DNA of 42,830 nt, from NCBI GenBank assembly GCA_018303325.1, contig JAGVYH010000006.1:1-42830 (forward strand), read 5' to 3'. The notes beneath the pieces are model-generated. The model was not told the origin of the DNA and searched no databases. It saw nothing but the letters and a program-made list of their open reading frames with translations. The position numbers and the translations under genes are program-made. The number at the start of each line of letters is the position of its first letter. The stretch's first letter is position 1. The stretch is from Candidatus Woesearchaeota archaeon. Lineage in GTDB: Archaea; Nanobdellota; Nanobdellia; Woesearchaeales; DSVV01. Positions 1 through 9,498 of the stretch are shown one piece after another.

Positions 1-66
1 TCCATAGGATATATGCCACCAGAAGAGTTTGAAGCAGAGGTTTTAAATACAATTAAGATTTCGTAA
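1..66 (+). pseudogene. C-terminal fragment of an IS3-family (IS150-like) transposase, cut by window edge
   Basis: Frame 1 reads SIGYMPPEEFEAEVLNTIKIS*, resembling the IS3 OrfB C-terminus, followed by aactggttgtcaaccaaaaggggttcactcca, which looks like an IS3-type right end. Confidence 0.6.
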
Positions 67-90
67 ACTGGTTGTCAACCAAAAGGGGTT

Positions 91-264
91 CACTCCATTG
101 CTCTCCGTTATCAGGAGATTGTTGAGCCGCTTATTGGCCTTACTTTTCTTTGTGCTACTTTACTTTTTGGTTCCACTGGTTTTGTTATTTATGTTTGCGG
201 TACATTACCTAAAAATTTAAATAATGGAAACAATAAGCTAACCCCAGTAGATACTCAAAAATGA
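91..264 (+). pseudogene. 3' fragment of a membrane protein gene abutting the IS3 right end
   Basis: Open frame HSIALRYQEIVEPLIGLTFLCATLLFGSTGFVIYVCGTLPKNLNNGNNKLTPVDTQK* with one hydrophobic segment and no internal Met. Confidence 0.35.
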
Positions 265-286
265 GAAATAATTAAGGAACTGTAAA

Positions 287-442
287 ATGAAATCAACTTC
301 ATCAGAAAATTCAACTAAATTTATAGATGTGAACATTGTAGTTGACAAGCTAGCAAAGAAAAGTAAACTAACAAAGAAAAAAGTAGATGAAATAGCACAT
401 AAGATAAACAGAGAGGTCTTTGAGGAGCTTGACAAAAGATGA
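287..442 (+). CDS. Small hypothetical protein (51 aa), possibly antitoxin-like
   Basis: ORF MKSTSSENSTKFIDVNIVVDKLAKKSKLTKKKVDEIAHKINREVFEELDKR*; charged, helical; starts 22 bp after the preceding open frame. Confidence 0.35.
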   Translation: MKSTSSENSTKFIDVNIVVDKLAKKSKLTKKKVDEIAHKINREVFEELDKR

Positions 443-505
443 AAATTATTGTTGAGCTTCTTGGTGAAGAAACTTAATTAGAGTAAAATAAAAAAGTGGA
501 TTAAG

Positions 506-1180
506 ATGATTAAAAAAAAAGCGCTCCTTTTATTGTCAGGCGGGTTTGACAGCCCTGTCGCTGGATATTTGATGAAAACTCAGGGTTTAGAAATTATCGC
601 ATTACATTTCTCGCTGGAGCCATTCACAGATAACAGCGCAGAGATTAAATCAAAAAAGATTGCAAAACATTTAGGCATTAAAAAATTCATCACAATAACA
701 AACGGACAGCAGCAGGCAGAGCTTACTAAGAAATGCGACCATAGATTTTATTATATTCTCCAAAGGCGGCTTTATTTAAGAATCGCAGAAATTATCGCAA
801 AAAAGAATCCAGAAAATATATTTGGAAAACAAGGAAAAGAAGGAACAGAAGAAAAAGAAGGCTGCGCTTACCTTATCACTGGCGACAACATAGGTCAAGT
901 TGGCTCACAAACATTAAAAAACATGGAAGTGATCACACGTGCAGTCAACCTCCCAATTTTAAGGCCAGTTTTATGCAATGATAAAAACGAAACAATAGAT
1001 TTTGCAAAAAAGATTGGAACATATGAATTATCAGTCGGCCCTGAAATGTGCTCTGTTCTCGGCCCAAAACATCCAGCGACAACATCAACACTTGAAAAGG
1101 TTGAGAATGAGGAGAGAAAAGTTGATATTAATCAATTAATTGAAGGTTCTTTGAAGACGATGAAGATTGAAAGTTTATAA
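506..1180 (+). CDS. ThiI-like adenylyltransferase/sulfurtransferase domain protein (no THUMP domain)
   Basis: PP-loop LLLSGGFDSPVA, YLITGDNIGQVGSQTLKNM, PILRPVLCNDKNETIDFAKKIGTYE, PEMCSVLGPKHPATTS. Confidence 0.85.
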   Translation: MIKKKALLLLSGGFDSPVAGYLMKTQGLEIIALHFSLEPFTDNSAEIKSKKIAKHLGIKKFITITNGQQQAELTKKCDHRFYYILQRRLYLRIAEIIAKKNPENIFGKQGKEGTEEKEGCAYLITGDNIGQVGSQTLKNMEVITRAVNLPILRPVLCNDKNETIDFAKKIGTYELSVGPEMCSVLGPKHPATTSTLEKVENEERKVDINQLIEGSLKTMKIESL

Positions 1181-1339
1181 AAAAGTGGGAAGTTTATAGT
1201 TAATTTTTTGTTTAGTTCCAAGGCGAAGCCACACGTTCACTATGATTGTTTAGTTTATTATTATTTTATCTATTCTTCTTTCTTGTTGTCTTCCTTGTTA
1301 CAACATCATTTTATAATCTAAATTAAACTTATATATCCT

Positions 1340-2518
1340 ATGAGAAAACTAAATATAGGAATAATTGGCTGTGGTGGCATATCAAAAGCACATATAAATT
1401 CATATATTGGACAGATTTATAGACCTCAAATCTCAGAAGATAATACCACAGGCAAATATGTCCTCAATCTTGAAGATACAAAAGCAAATGTTGTGGCAAT
1501 TTGCGATTTGTTGGAAGAGAAGGTTGAAGAAACATCTAAATATTATGCTGAGCAAGGCTATACAATTGCTCATAAATTCTCTGGAGAAGATTCATACCAA
1601 CAACTTTTAGAATTAAATCTCGATGGAATCAGTATATGCACACCACCGATACCTGATAAAGAAAAAATTATCCTCGCAGCACTTTCTGCTAAAAAAAACA
1701 TTTTAGTTGAAAAACCATTAAGTTATGACTTGAAACCTGCCAAGCGTATTGCAGATGCGTTCGAGGGAACCAATATTTCTGCAATGTGCTATAACTGGAG
1801 AAATACTTTTATCATGAAAAGATTAAGAGAAATAATTAATAATAATGCAAATGGTAAATTACAGCATCTTTCAGTAATTCACGTTGAGCCATGGAATTAC
1901 TTTGAAGAATCATTCTATACCAAATTAGGTTATTTGCTAGAGCATAATATTCATGATGTAAATTATCTTAGATTTTTGAATGGTGAAATCAGAGAAGTTG
2001 AGGCAGTAGCTTATGGAAGTTATGGGCGGCTGCCAAAAAATCCTTCGTCGATAACCATAAATTTTACATATGAAAATGGCGTAAAAGGTGTGTTTCATTC
2101 AATGAATGGCACAAGAGAAAGCTCATTTAATATTACTGCTGTATTCGAGAAAGGAATAGTTCATGGTTTTAAATCTGACATAAATCCAGACTTTGAATGG
2201 CAAGATGTGCCGTATTACAGACTTTTTGGACCAGACGGAAGAGAAATATACTACCAATCTTCACCAAATCTATCATTAAAACCAAACCTATCATCAAAAC
2301 CAATTCTAACACCTGACGGAAAAATTTCATGGATAACTGTTAATGAACAAGGTGTCAACGGCGGCTTATCGCACAATCAAATAATAAATGATTTCTTAGA
2401 AGCAGTACAATACAAAAAAGAGCCAAGAAGCAGTGTTGTCGACGGATATAATGACATCAAAGTTATTTCTGCTGTAACTCAGTCAATACAGGAGAACAAG
2501 AGAGTTATTGTGGATTAA
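1340..2518 (+). CDS. Gfo/Idh/MocA family oxidoreductase
   Basis: N-terminal GIIGCGGISKAHINSY; DGISICTPPIPDKEKIILAALSAKKNILVEKPL motif. Confidence 0.9.
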   Translation: MRKLNIGIIGCGGISKAHINSYIGQIYRPQISEDNTTGKYVLNLEDTKANVVAICDLLEEKVEETSKYYAEQGYTIAHKFSGEDSYQQLLELNLDGISICTPPIPDKEKIILAALSAKKNILVEKPLSYDLKPAKRIADAFEGTNISAMCYNWRNTFIMKRLREIINNNANGKLQHLSVIHVEPWNYFEESFYTKLGYLLEHNIHDVNYLRFLNGEIREVEAVAYGSYGRLPKNPSSITINFTYENGVKGVFHSMNGTRESSFNITAVFEKGIVHGFKSDINPDFEWQDVPYYRLFGPDGREIYYQSSPNLSLKPNLSSKPILTPDGKISWITVNEQGVNGGLSHNQIINDFLEAVQYKKEPRSSVVDGYNDIKVISAVTQSIQENKRVIVD

Positions 2519-3882
2519 ATAAGTTTATTGTATTTAGTTCGAGTTCGCTTCTCCTCTGCTTTCCCTATCTCATACAAAAACCAGATAATAGAAACAATAG
2601 CAGCAGCAATATTTCCAATCAGCGCAGCCACTGCAACTGACAAATACCCATAACCTAACACAAACACGAACAAATATGAAAGAGGAACAGCTATAATCAA
2701 TGATCTTATAAGATTTACAACAAATCCAGGCATTCCATTTCCCATTCCCTGCATTGCCCTGCTTATGATCATAGTGACGACGATAAATGGAAATGTTAAT
2801 ATATCTAATTTAAGGTAAGGTATCCCCATCAAAATAAGATTAGTGTCCGCAGTAAATATTCGTATAGATAATGAAGGAAATATAAAGAACAATAATGCTA
2901 TAACCAATGTAAACATTATGCCTATTTTAGTGCCATATTTAACGATTTCTTTCACTAAATCAATTCTTTTTGCGCCGTAAAACATTCCTACTAACACCAT
3001 TATTGCCATTGACAGTGCTACAATCGGCATGATTGCAACGCTGTCTAATCTTGAAACCAAGCCAAAAGATGCAACGTAGTCTGTTCCAAAATAAGCCATT
3101 AATCTGTTAATAATCATTACATACAAAGACATCATTAACATTATCAGGCTGGCAGGAATTCCTATAAACATAATTTCTTTCAATAATTTTGATGAATACT
3201 TAAACGAGCGCGGATGAATAATAAGTTTAGAATCTTTTTTCAAATAATATACAGACAGCATCAGCGAGAGGAAAATCGAAATAACAGTGGCAATTGCAGC
3301 GCCTTTGACTCCCAAGTTAAATGTATAAATAAATATTGGGTCTAGAATTATGTTTGTAACCAGTCCAAAAATCTGAATTTTCGTAGGTGTTTTTGTGTCT
3401 CCCTGCGCAGAGAAAATACTGCTTATGATAAACGACAAGAACATAAATATCATTCCGTAAAACAAAATTGACATATAACTAATAGAAAGGTGAAGAACTG
3501 TTTCAGTAGCTCCAAACATTGAGAACAATGGTTTAATAAATATCATTCCAGTTATGGTTAGAACAATACTAAAAATAATAGAAAGAATGATTCCATGCAT
3601 GGCTGTATTTTCAGCGTCTTCTTTTTTTCCTTCTCCTAAAAATCTGGATATTCTTGAGCTCATTCCTATCCCAAGGCCAGCATTTAACCCAATTAAAATA
3701 AAAAATACAGGAAAGGAGAATGTTAATGCAGCAATTGATTCTGCGCCAAGCCTGCCGACAAACGCAGTATCAACTATATTATACATAACCTGAACAAACA
3801 TTCCTATAACTATTGGCAGTGATAATTTGAGCAATGCTTTTTTTGGCTCCTTAATAAAGCTCTCGATGCGTTTATGCAGCAT
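2515..3882 (-). CDS. MATE family efflux transporter
   Basis: 455 aa, ~12 hydrophobic segments; LPIVIGMFVQVMYNIVDTAFVGRLGAESIAALTFSFP. Confidence 0.92.
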   Translation of the reverse strand: MLHKRIESFIKEPKKALLKLSLPIVIGMFVQVMYNIVDTAFVGRLGAESIAALTFSFPVFFILIGLNAGLGIGMSSRISRFLGEGKKEDAENTAMHGIILSIIFSIVLTITGMIFIKPLFSMFGATETVLHLSISYMSILFYGMIFMFLSFIISSIFSAQGDTKTPTKIQIFGLVTNIILDPIFIYTFNLGVKGAAIATVISIFLSLMLSVYYLKKDSKLIIHPRSFKYSSKLLKEIMFIGIPASLIMLMMSLYVMIINRLMAYFGTDYVASFGLVSRLDSVAIMPIVALSMAIMVLVGMFYGAKRIDLVKEIVKYGTKIGIMFTLVIALLFFIFPSLSIRIFTADTNLILMGIPYLKLDILTFPFIVVTMIISRAMQGMGNGMPGFVVNLIRSLIIAVPLSYLFVFVLGYGYLSVAVAALIGNIAAAIVSIIWFLYEIGKAEEKRTRTKYNKLI

Positions 3883-3929
3883 ATATTCAGAACAGAAAGA
3901 GGGGATTTATATTTGTTTGGGATTGATGG

Positions 3930-4112
3930 GCTTCATCAAAAAATTCAACAAAATACTTTTCTATGCAAAAAATAATAACAATGGCCGGGCGAGGCGAAGC
4001 TTTAGCTGAGTCAAGTAGAACTTTTTCAGAGAAAAAGTCCGTCTGTGTCATGATTGTTGTTGTTTTTTGCCCATACTATTACTCAGAAACTCTAAAAATT
4101 TTTTGATGAAGC
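3930..4112. repeat. Large imperfect palindromic element, 16-bp perfect terminal inverted repeat
   Basis: gcttcatcaaaaaatt (3930-3945) versus aattttttgatgaagc (4097-4112); inner arms gcaaaaaataataacaat / attgttgttgttttttgc. Confidence 0.75.
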
Positions 4113-4184
4113 AATTATGAAATGAAAAATCATATTAATTCAGAGTTGAGAAAGAAATCTTCAGTTGTAACTAAAGAAAAAATA

Positions 4185-4301
4185 TGAGCCATAAGGGATT
4201 TGAACCCTCGACCTTCCGATGTCTTTTGCTGTTTGTGACTTCTTGCGAAAATCACAGCACATTAAGAGTCGGACGCTCTAGCCAGACTGAGCTAATGGCC
4301 C
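4185..4301 (-). tRNA. tRNA-Lys(CTT) with a ~41-nt intron after position 37
   Basis: Minus strand GGGCCAT TA GCTCAGTCTGGCTAGAGC ... TCCGA CTCTTA [intron] A TCGGA AGGTC GAGGGTTCAAATCCC ... ATGGCTC; acceptor pairs, one G-U. Confidence 0.88.
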
Positions 4302-4414
4302 AAAATGATTCATATAACTATGAGTATATGGCTCTTTTTTAAAGTTTGTTGTTTTTGTTTAGTTCTAATTCTTAATGTCAAGAAAAAGATTAAAAAAACC
4401 TCAGAAATTAACCT

Positions 4415-4930
4415 TCACTTCCCCTTCAGCAGCTTTACTATCGCTTCGCCAAACTTCTTCGCAGCAGAAGGGCCGTTTGCAGTAATTATTCTTCCGTCGA
4501 CAACAACATCTTCCTTGACATAAGTTGCCCCGCTCTGCTTTAAAGCTTTCAGTGATTCTGGTGTTGGGAACACAGTTGCCTTTTTCCCTGCCAAAATACC
4601 TGCATATGCCAATAACATCGGTGCAATGCAGATGGCTGCAATCTTCTGTTCATTGCTGTCAGCTGTCTTAATTATTGTGTTGAACTCAGGCAAACCGCCA
4701 AGCGCAGGTGCGCCAGAACCTCCAACAACAATAATTATATCATAATCTATCTCGACAACTTCGCTTAATGTTAAATTAGGGGTTACTTTTCCACCTAATT
4801 TACCATTGCATTCTTTAGTTGTTGTGCTGGCTGTCTCGACTTCAATTCCAGCGTTTTCCAAAATTTCTTTTGGCTCAAAATATTCTTCATCCCTAAAATC
4901 TTTAGGAGCAATAATAAATAATGCTTTCAT
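4415..4930 (-). CDS. DJ-1/PfpI family protein
   Basis: MKALFIIAPKDFRDEEYFEPKEILENAGIEVETAS; VVGGSGAPALGG; IAAICIAPMLLAYAGILAGKKATVFP. Confidence 0.9.
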   Translation of the reverse strand: MKALFIIAPKDFRDEEYFEPKEILENAGIEVETASTTTKECNGKLGGKVTPNLTLSEVVEIDYDIIIVVGGSGAPALGGLPEFNTIIKTADSNEQKIAAICIAPMLLAYAGILAGKKATVFPTPESLKALKQSGATYVKEDVVVDGRIITANGPSAAKKFGEAIVKLLKGK

Positions 4931-4950
4931 GATATCACCTCATATTGATG

Positions 4951-5012
4951 CTGGGTGCTAGGTTCTAAATGCTAGCAACGAATAATCATCGCCACCAGCA
5001 CCTAGCACCCAG
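4951..5012. repeat. Intercistronic hairpin with heptad-repeat arms
   Basis: ctgggtgctagg (4951-4962) / cctagcacccag (5001-5012), perfect 12 bp; arms have 7-bp periodicity. Confidence 0.75.
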
Positions 5013-5026
5013 AAGCCAGCACCTCG

Positions 5027-5776
5027 TTAATACCCCTGTGTTTTTATTTTTTTTGGGTCTACACCCATATCAATTAATATCTTCTTGATACCCTCAAAAA
5101 AATCAGACGAGCCGCAGACAAAATAATTCTTTTTTTTCAGATTTATATTATTATCATTTGTATTTCTAATCATGGCGGTTAATTTATCTTTATCCAGCCT
5201 TCCAACAAATCCAAACTCAGGATTTTTCTCAACCTTTGTATAAGTTATAAAAAACCTGAAATTTTTGTGTTTCTTCGTCAATTCCATAAATTTATATTTG
5301 AACACAACATCTTCTGGAGTTCTGGCGCTGATTATTTTTGTTATTTTTACGCCATGTTCAACGTCGAGTTTATTCTCAAAGATATAATTAATCATTGAAT
5401 AAAAAGGCATCTGCGCATAACCTCCAGATATAAACACAGCATCTTTCATAGCATCTTCATAAACAAAGTTGCCATAAGGTCCTGCAATGTCCATTGTGTT
5501 GCCCACTTTTAATGTCATAACATGTTTTGACATCAAGCCATTAGGTAATTCTTTGATAGTTAAATCGATATATTCATTGTTAGATCCATTGTTAGGTATA
5601 GAAGAGATAGAATAAGCCCGTTTAATAATCTGTAAATTACCATTAACCATTAATTCTGCGCTTAAGATGACAAAATGACCTGGCTTAAAGTCAAAAACCT
5701 TGCCTTTGACAGGCTTTAATCTAAACGTTTTTGTGTCTTTTGTTTCCTGAATTAGTTTAATTATTTTGTATTCCAT
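5027..5776 (-). CDS. FAD/NAD-binding oxidoreductase (ferredoxin reductase-like)
   Basis: FKPGHFVILSAEL, RAYSISSIPN, GPYGNFVYEDAMKDAVFISGGYAQMPFYSMI, NYFVCGSSDFFEGIKKILIDMGV. Confidence 0.88.
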   Translation of the reverse strand: MEYKIIKLIQETKDTKTFRLKPVKGKVFDFKPGHFVILSAELMVNGNLQIIKRAYSISSIPNNGSNNEYIDLTIKELPNGLMSKHVMTLKVGNTMDIAGPYGNFVYEDAMKDAVFISGGYAQMPFYSMINYIFENKLDVEHGVKITKIISARTPEDVVFKYKFMELTKKHKNFRFFITYTKVEKNPEFGFVGRLDKDKLTAMIRNTNDNNINLKKKNYFVCGSSDFFEGIKKILIDMGVDPKKIKTQGY

Positions 5777-5851
5777 TTTTAAGTATAAAATTATTTGCGA
5801 TTAGCTAGTTATCTCTTGATAAAAGCTAGTAAACTATTAATAAAAACTTAG

Positions 5852-7342
5852 TTATCCTTTAATTACACCCAGAGGTTTTAATTTCACAACAAGATTGCCT
5901 ATGCCAACTTCATGGCTCACTTTCACGACTTCATTTATATCTTTGTAAGCTTCTGGTGATTCTTCTGCAATGCCTTCCCATGACGCGCCTTTTAGGAAAA
6001 TATTCTTCTTGAGAAGCTCCTGCTGTATTTTTTGCCCTCTGAACCTGCTTATTGCCTCGTTTCTTGACATTACTCTTCCTGCGCCGTGTGCTGTGCTGCC
6101 AAATGAAACTTTACCTGCCTTTTCTGTTCCGACAAGAACATAGCTTGCAGTGCCCATTGATCCAGGGATTAAAACTGGCTGGCCTGTCTTTTGGTAGCAA
6201 GACGGCAGTTCTTTTCTTCCAGGGCCAAAAGACCTTGTTGCGCCTTTTCTGTGCACGCAGACTTTTCGTTTTTCTTTTGGTTTGCTTTCTTCACTTAATA
6301 TTTCATTACCACCATCGCCGCTGTTTTCATCGTTTACATAATGCTCCTCTATTTTCGCAATATTGTGGCAGACATCATAAACTACATTTACTTCTGCATT
6401 GCCCAAAACTTTTTCTATACTTTCTCTGACCCAATGAGTAATCATCTGCTTGTTTGCAAAGGCAAAATTAGCAGCTGCATTCATTGCCCTGAGATATTTC
6501 TGGCCAAGCTCTGACTGAATTGGCGCATTAATTAATTCCCTGTCTGGAAGATTTGCATGGCCGTACTTCTGCTCCATTTCTTTAATATAATCGCTGGCAA
6601 CCTGATGCCCTAAACCTCGGGAGCCGCAGTGAACCATAATAGTAATGTGGCCTGTATTATCTATTCCAAAAACTTTTGCTATTTTGTCGTCGAAAATCTG
6701 CTCAATCTGCTGTGCTTCCAAAAAATGATTTCCAGAACCTAAACTTCCAAGCTGGGGCATGCCTCTTTTATAAGCCATCTCGCTGACACAATGAGGGTCT
6801 CCTTTAAGATTTCCGCTGTCCTCTGTCCTTTCCCAATCTTCTTTCTTGCCGTAACCCTGCTTAACTGCCCATTGCGCACCGTCTGCAAGAATTTCCTGCA
6901 GTATCTCTTTTGTAACTTTGCCTATTCTACCTTTTGAGCCGACACCGCTTGGAACATTCTTGAAAAGCTCATTAATTATCTGCTCGCGGTGTTCAACAAA
7001 CTCTTTGACAGGAATTGTCGTCGACAAAAGACGGACTGAGCAATTAATATCATAACCGACTCCGCCCGGAGATATAATTCCCTCTTCGAGATCAAACGCA
7101 GCAACGCCGCCTATTGGAAATCCATACCCTTGATGTGCATCAGGCATTGCATAAGATGCTTTTAATATACCTGGCAAACACGCAACATTTTTCACCTGCT
7201 GTAAAGTGCTGTCTTGCTGTATCATCTTCATTAATTGCGGCGAGGCATAAATAATACCAGGAACTTTCATCTTGTCTGTTTTTGGCAATTGCCAAATATT
7301 TGGCTGAATCTCTTTTACATCCATTGTTGCACCTTTGTACAA
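5852..7342 (-). CDS. rtcB: RNA-splicing ligase RtcB
   Basis: AMPDAHQGYGFPIGGVAAFD, GVGYDINCSVRLL, GSGNHFLEAQ, HCGSRGLGHQVASDY, RKGATRSFGPG, GSMGTASYVLVG, STAHGAGRVMSRNEA. Confidence 0.97.
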   Translation of the reverse strand: MYKGATMDVKEIQPNIWQLPKTDKMKVPGIIYASPQLMKMIQQDSTLQQVKNVACLPGILKASYAMPDAHQGYGFPIGGVAAFDLEEGIISPGGVGYDINCSVRLLSTTIPVKEFVEHREQIINELFKNVPSGVGSKGRIGKVTKEILQEILADGAQWAVKQGYGKKEDWERTEDSGNLKGDPHCVSEMAYKRGMPQLGSLGSGNHFLEAQQIEQIFDDKIAKVFGIDNTGHITIMVHCGSRGLGHQVASDYIKEMEQKYGHANLPDRELINAPIQSELGQKYLRAMNAAANFAFANKQMITHWVRESIEKVLGNAEVNVVYDVCHNIAKIEEHYVNDENSGDGGNEILSEESKPKEKRKVCVHRKGATRSFGPGRKELPSCYQKTGQPVLIPGSMGTASYVLVGTEKAGKVSFGSTAHGAGRVMSRNEAISRFRGQKIQQELLKKNIFLKGASWEGIAEESPEAYKDINEVVKVSHEVGIGNLVVKLKPLGVIKG

Positions 7343-7558
7343 ATTTCAAATGTTACTATTAAAAATATTACTATTAACTTTCACGAATTTGTCAAAACAA
7401 ATTTCGTATAAAAAAATAGAAGTATATTATTTATATAATTTGTGTATTGAATTAGCTATATTCATATTTTAACCTCTTTTTGTGTTCTTAACAACAAATT
7501 ATATAAATAAAAGAAATCAGGTTATATAATACTATATATCTAAAAAGAGGTGTAAAAA

Positions 7559-7753
7559 ATGAAACAAAATTTAGGAACCTTGGACAGAGTATTAAGGTTT
7601 GCATTAGCCTTTTGGTGGCTTGGGCCATGGGCGCTGACATACCAAACAGCATGGATAAATTTGTTAATATTTATAGTTGGATGGATAGCACTCATAGAAA
7701 GTTTCTTTGGCTGGTGCTGGCTCCATGATTTATTAAAGATAAAGAGCAAGTGA
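7559..7753 (+). CDS. DUF2892-like small membrane protein
   Basis: MKQNLGTLDRVLRFALAFWWLG...; two hydrophobic helices, typical YgaP-type inner membrane domain. Confidence 0.75.
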   Translation: MKQNLGTLDRVLRFALAFWWLGPWALTYQTAWINLLIFIVGWIALIESFFGWCWLHDLLKIKSK

Positions 7754-7792
7754 ATTGTTGATTTATTTTTTTATATTTTTATTCAATTACTC

Positions 7793-9496
7793 CTACTTAT
7801 CCCCATACTTCTCCTTTGCTATCTGTATCAGTTTTTGTGTTTCTATCTCTGCCCTTAACCTGCCAAGATATTCCTCGTCCATGCTTAGGGCAATGTACTT
7901 TGCAAACAAAGGATAAGTTTTGTTAACTTCTTCCCAGCATTTTTGCGCAACTTTTCTGTAAGAAATGTGGCCCTGCACAGAGCTTCTCAGCCTTATAAAA
8001 TGCTCTAATTCTCTAATGTTCCACGTGAACAAAAACCTTTTTCTGAATGCAAGCGGTATAATATACTGCGATTCATAAGGATATTTTTTTGATAGGTTTT
8101 CATACAGTGCTTTAACCTTTTCCATGACAGAAACATAGCCATCAATAATGCTTTTATCATTTTTACCTAAATCAACAATCTCTTCAGGTATTTCATAGCC
8201 AAGATGAGTAGAAAATAATGGTGTTGTTTGTGTGTTCATCCTGTGCCTTTGTATATCCCTAAATGCTCCATAATCGCAGACAATCTCCATTGTGAAATAC
8301 GCATGCTCTAATGCTCTCATTGGCCTGTCGAAAGGACCTTTTCTCTTGATATATTCATCAAGTATATTTTCCTTTTCTGCAAATGATAATGTTTTAACTT
8401 TTTCAAAAACCATTGAATAATCATAATGGCTGTCAACTGGACCGAATTCATACAGGATTGCTGCGATTATTTTGTCGTCGGCATTTTCATCAAAAAATAA
8501 GGTTTTGACGTGGGATTCAGTTTCTACATGCTTTTTTTCATTGATAAGTGTCTGTTGAAACTGTTTACTGACAATAACATTTGCAATCTTCATCATTTCA
8601 TTATTTGTTTCTGCGTAGAATTTATTATAGCCGGCAAACATCAGCAGAGTAGGGCAAATCTTGCTGCCCTCATCGAGCATTCTTTTGCCAATATCCTGCG
8701 CCTCTTTTAATGGATGAGAAAGCAATTTTGATATTGCATGCTCAGCTGTCCTTGCATTGAAAGTAAAGCCCATTGACGTCAATGTTCCTGCAGGCAGAAG
8801 ATATCTTACTATGTCGCAGACCTTTGCGTAAATTGAATTTTCATACGCTCTTTCATTGACGCCTTCTTTCCTCGGATTTCTTTGTTTAACATATTCCTTG
8901 AATATCGGCTGGAATCTTTCGTATACATCAAACAATTCAGAGATAACTTGTTTTACCTCTTCTGCATATTCGCAGCTCATTAATTTTTCATCCCAGTAAA
9001 ATACATTCTTGTCAAATATCTGATATCGTGTAGATTTTTCAGTATAACTTCCCAGGCGATTGTCTTCAAGAATTTTAGTTGCAACGATTGAAAGCTTGTC
9101 AATTGCAAATTTTATGCTTGCGTGCTCTGCAACACTGCCGTGGCCATAGCCAACAACCCATTTTTCATGGAATTTCTTTGCCTTTTCCTTTGCTTTTGCA
9201 AGTTCTTCTGCATCAATACCAGATACATTTCCAGATACATCTGCGCTGCTGCCACTATTAGCATCTTCATTGGCTTTTCCCAAATCCAAATCACCGCTGC
9301 CTAAAAGAATCAACAAATTTCTTTTGAAAGAATTCGGGCTTCTGCTCACGTAGGCAAAAAGAACAGCAACAACCTCTTCGGGAAGATTTTTTATACAGTA
9401 GATATCGTCGTTAATATTTGTAACGTGCTTTTTTAATACTGCTTTTTCATCTTCTGTAAACACTTCTTTTTTCATCTCTGCCATTGGTATCACCAT
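7793..9496 (-). CDS. Duplicated FAD-dependent thymidylate synthase (ThyX)-like protein
   Basis: GYGHGSVAEHASIKFAIDKLSIVATKILEDNRLGSYTEKSTRYQIF in the N-half; FRDIQRHRMNTQTTPLFSTHLGYEIPEEI and LAFRKRFLFTWNIRELEHFIRLRSSVQGHISYR in the C-half. Confidence 0.85.
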   Translation of the reverse strand: MVIPMAEMKKEVFTEDEKAVLKKHVTNINDDIYCIKNLPEEVVAVLFAYVSRSPNSFKRNLLILLGSGDLDLGKANEDANSGSSADVSGNVSGIDAEELAKAKEKAKKFHEKWVVGYGHGSVAEHASIKFAIDKLSIVATKILEDNRLGSYTEKSTRYQIFDKNVFYWDEKLMSCEYAEEVKQVISELFDVYERFQPIFKEYVKQRNPRKEGVNERAYENSIYAKVCDIVRYLLPAGTLTSMGFTFNARTAEHAISKLLSHPLKEAQDIGKRMLDEGSKICPTLLMFAGYNKFYAETNNEMMKIANVIVSKQFQQTLINEKKHVETESHVKTLFFDENADDKIIAAILYEFGPVDSHYDYSMVFEKVKTLSFAEKENILDEYIKRKGPFDRPMRALEHAYFTMEIVCDYGAFRDIQRHRMNTQTTPLFSTHLGYEIPEEIVDLGKNDKSIIDGYVSVMEKVKALYENLSKKYPYESQYIIPLAFRKRFLFTWNIRELEHFIRLRSSVQGHISYRKVAQKCWEEVNKTYPLFAKYIALSMDEEYLGRLRAEIETQKLIQIAKEKYGDK

Positions 9497-9498
9497 TT

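Noticed and set aside
4951-5012. Possible CRISPR-like repeats in heptad regions
   Set aside because: Repeats are 7-8 bp and arranged as inverted arms, with no spacers and no cas genes.
6052-6429. 125-aa plus-strand ORF inside rtcB
   Set aside because: Antisense to a strongly conserved rtcB frame; composition looks like a shadow ORF.
5852-7342. Intein in RtcB
   Set aside because: Length (496 aa) and motif order are continuous; no intein blocks seen.
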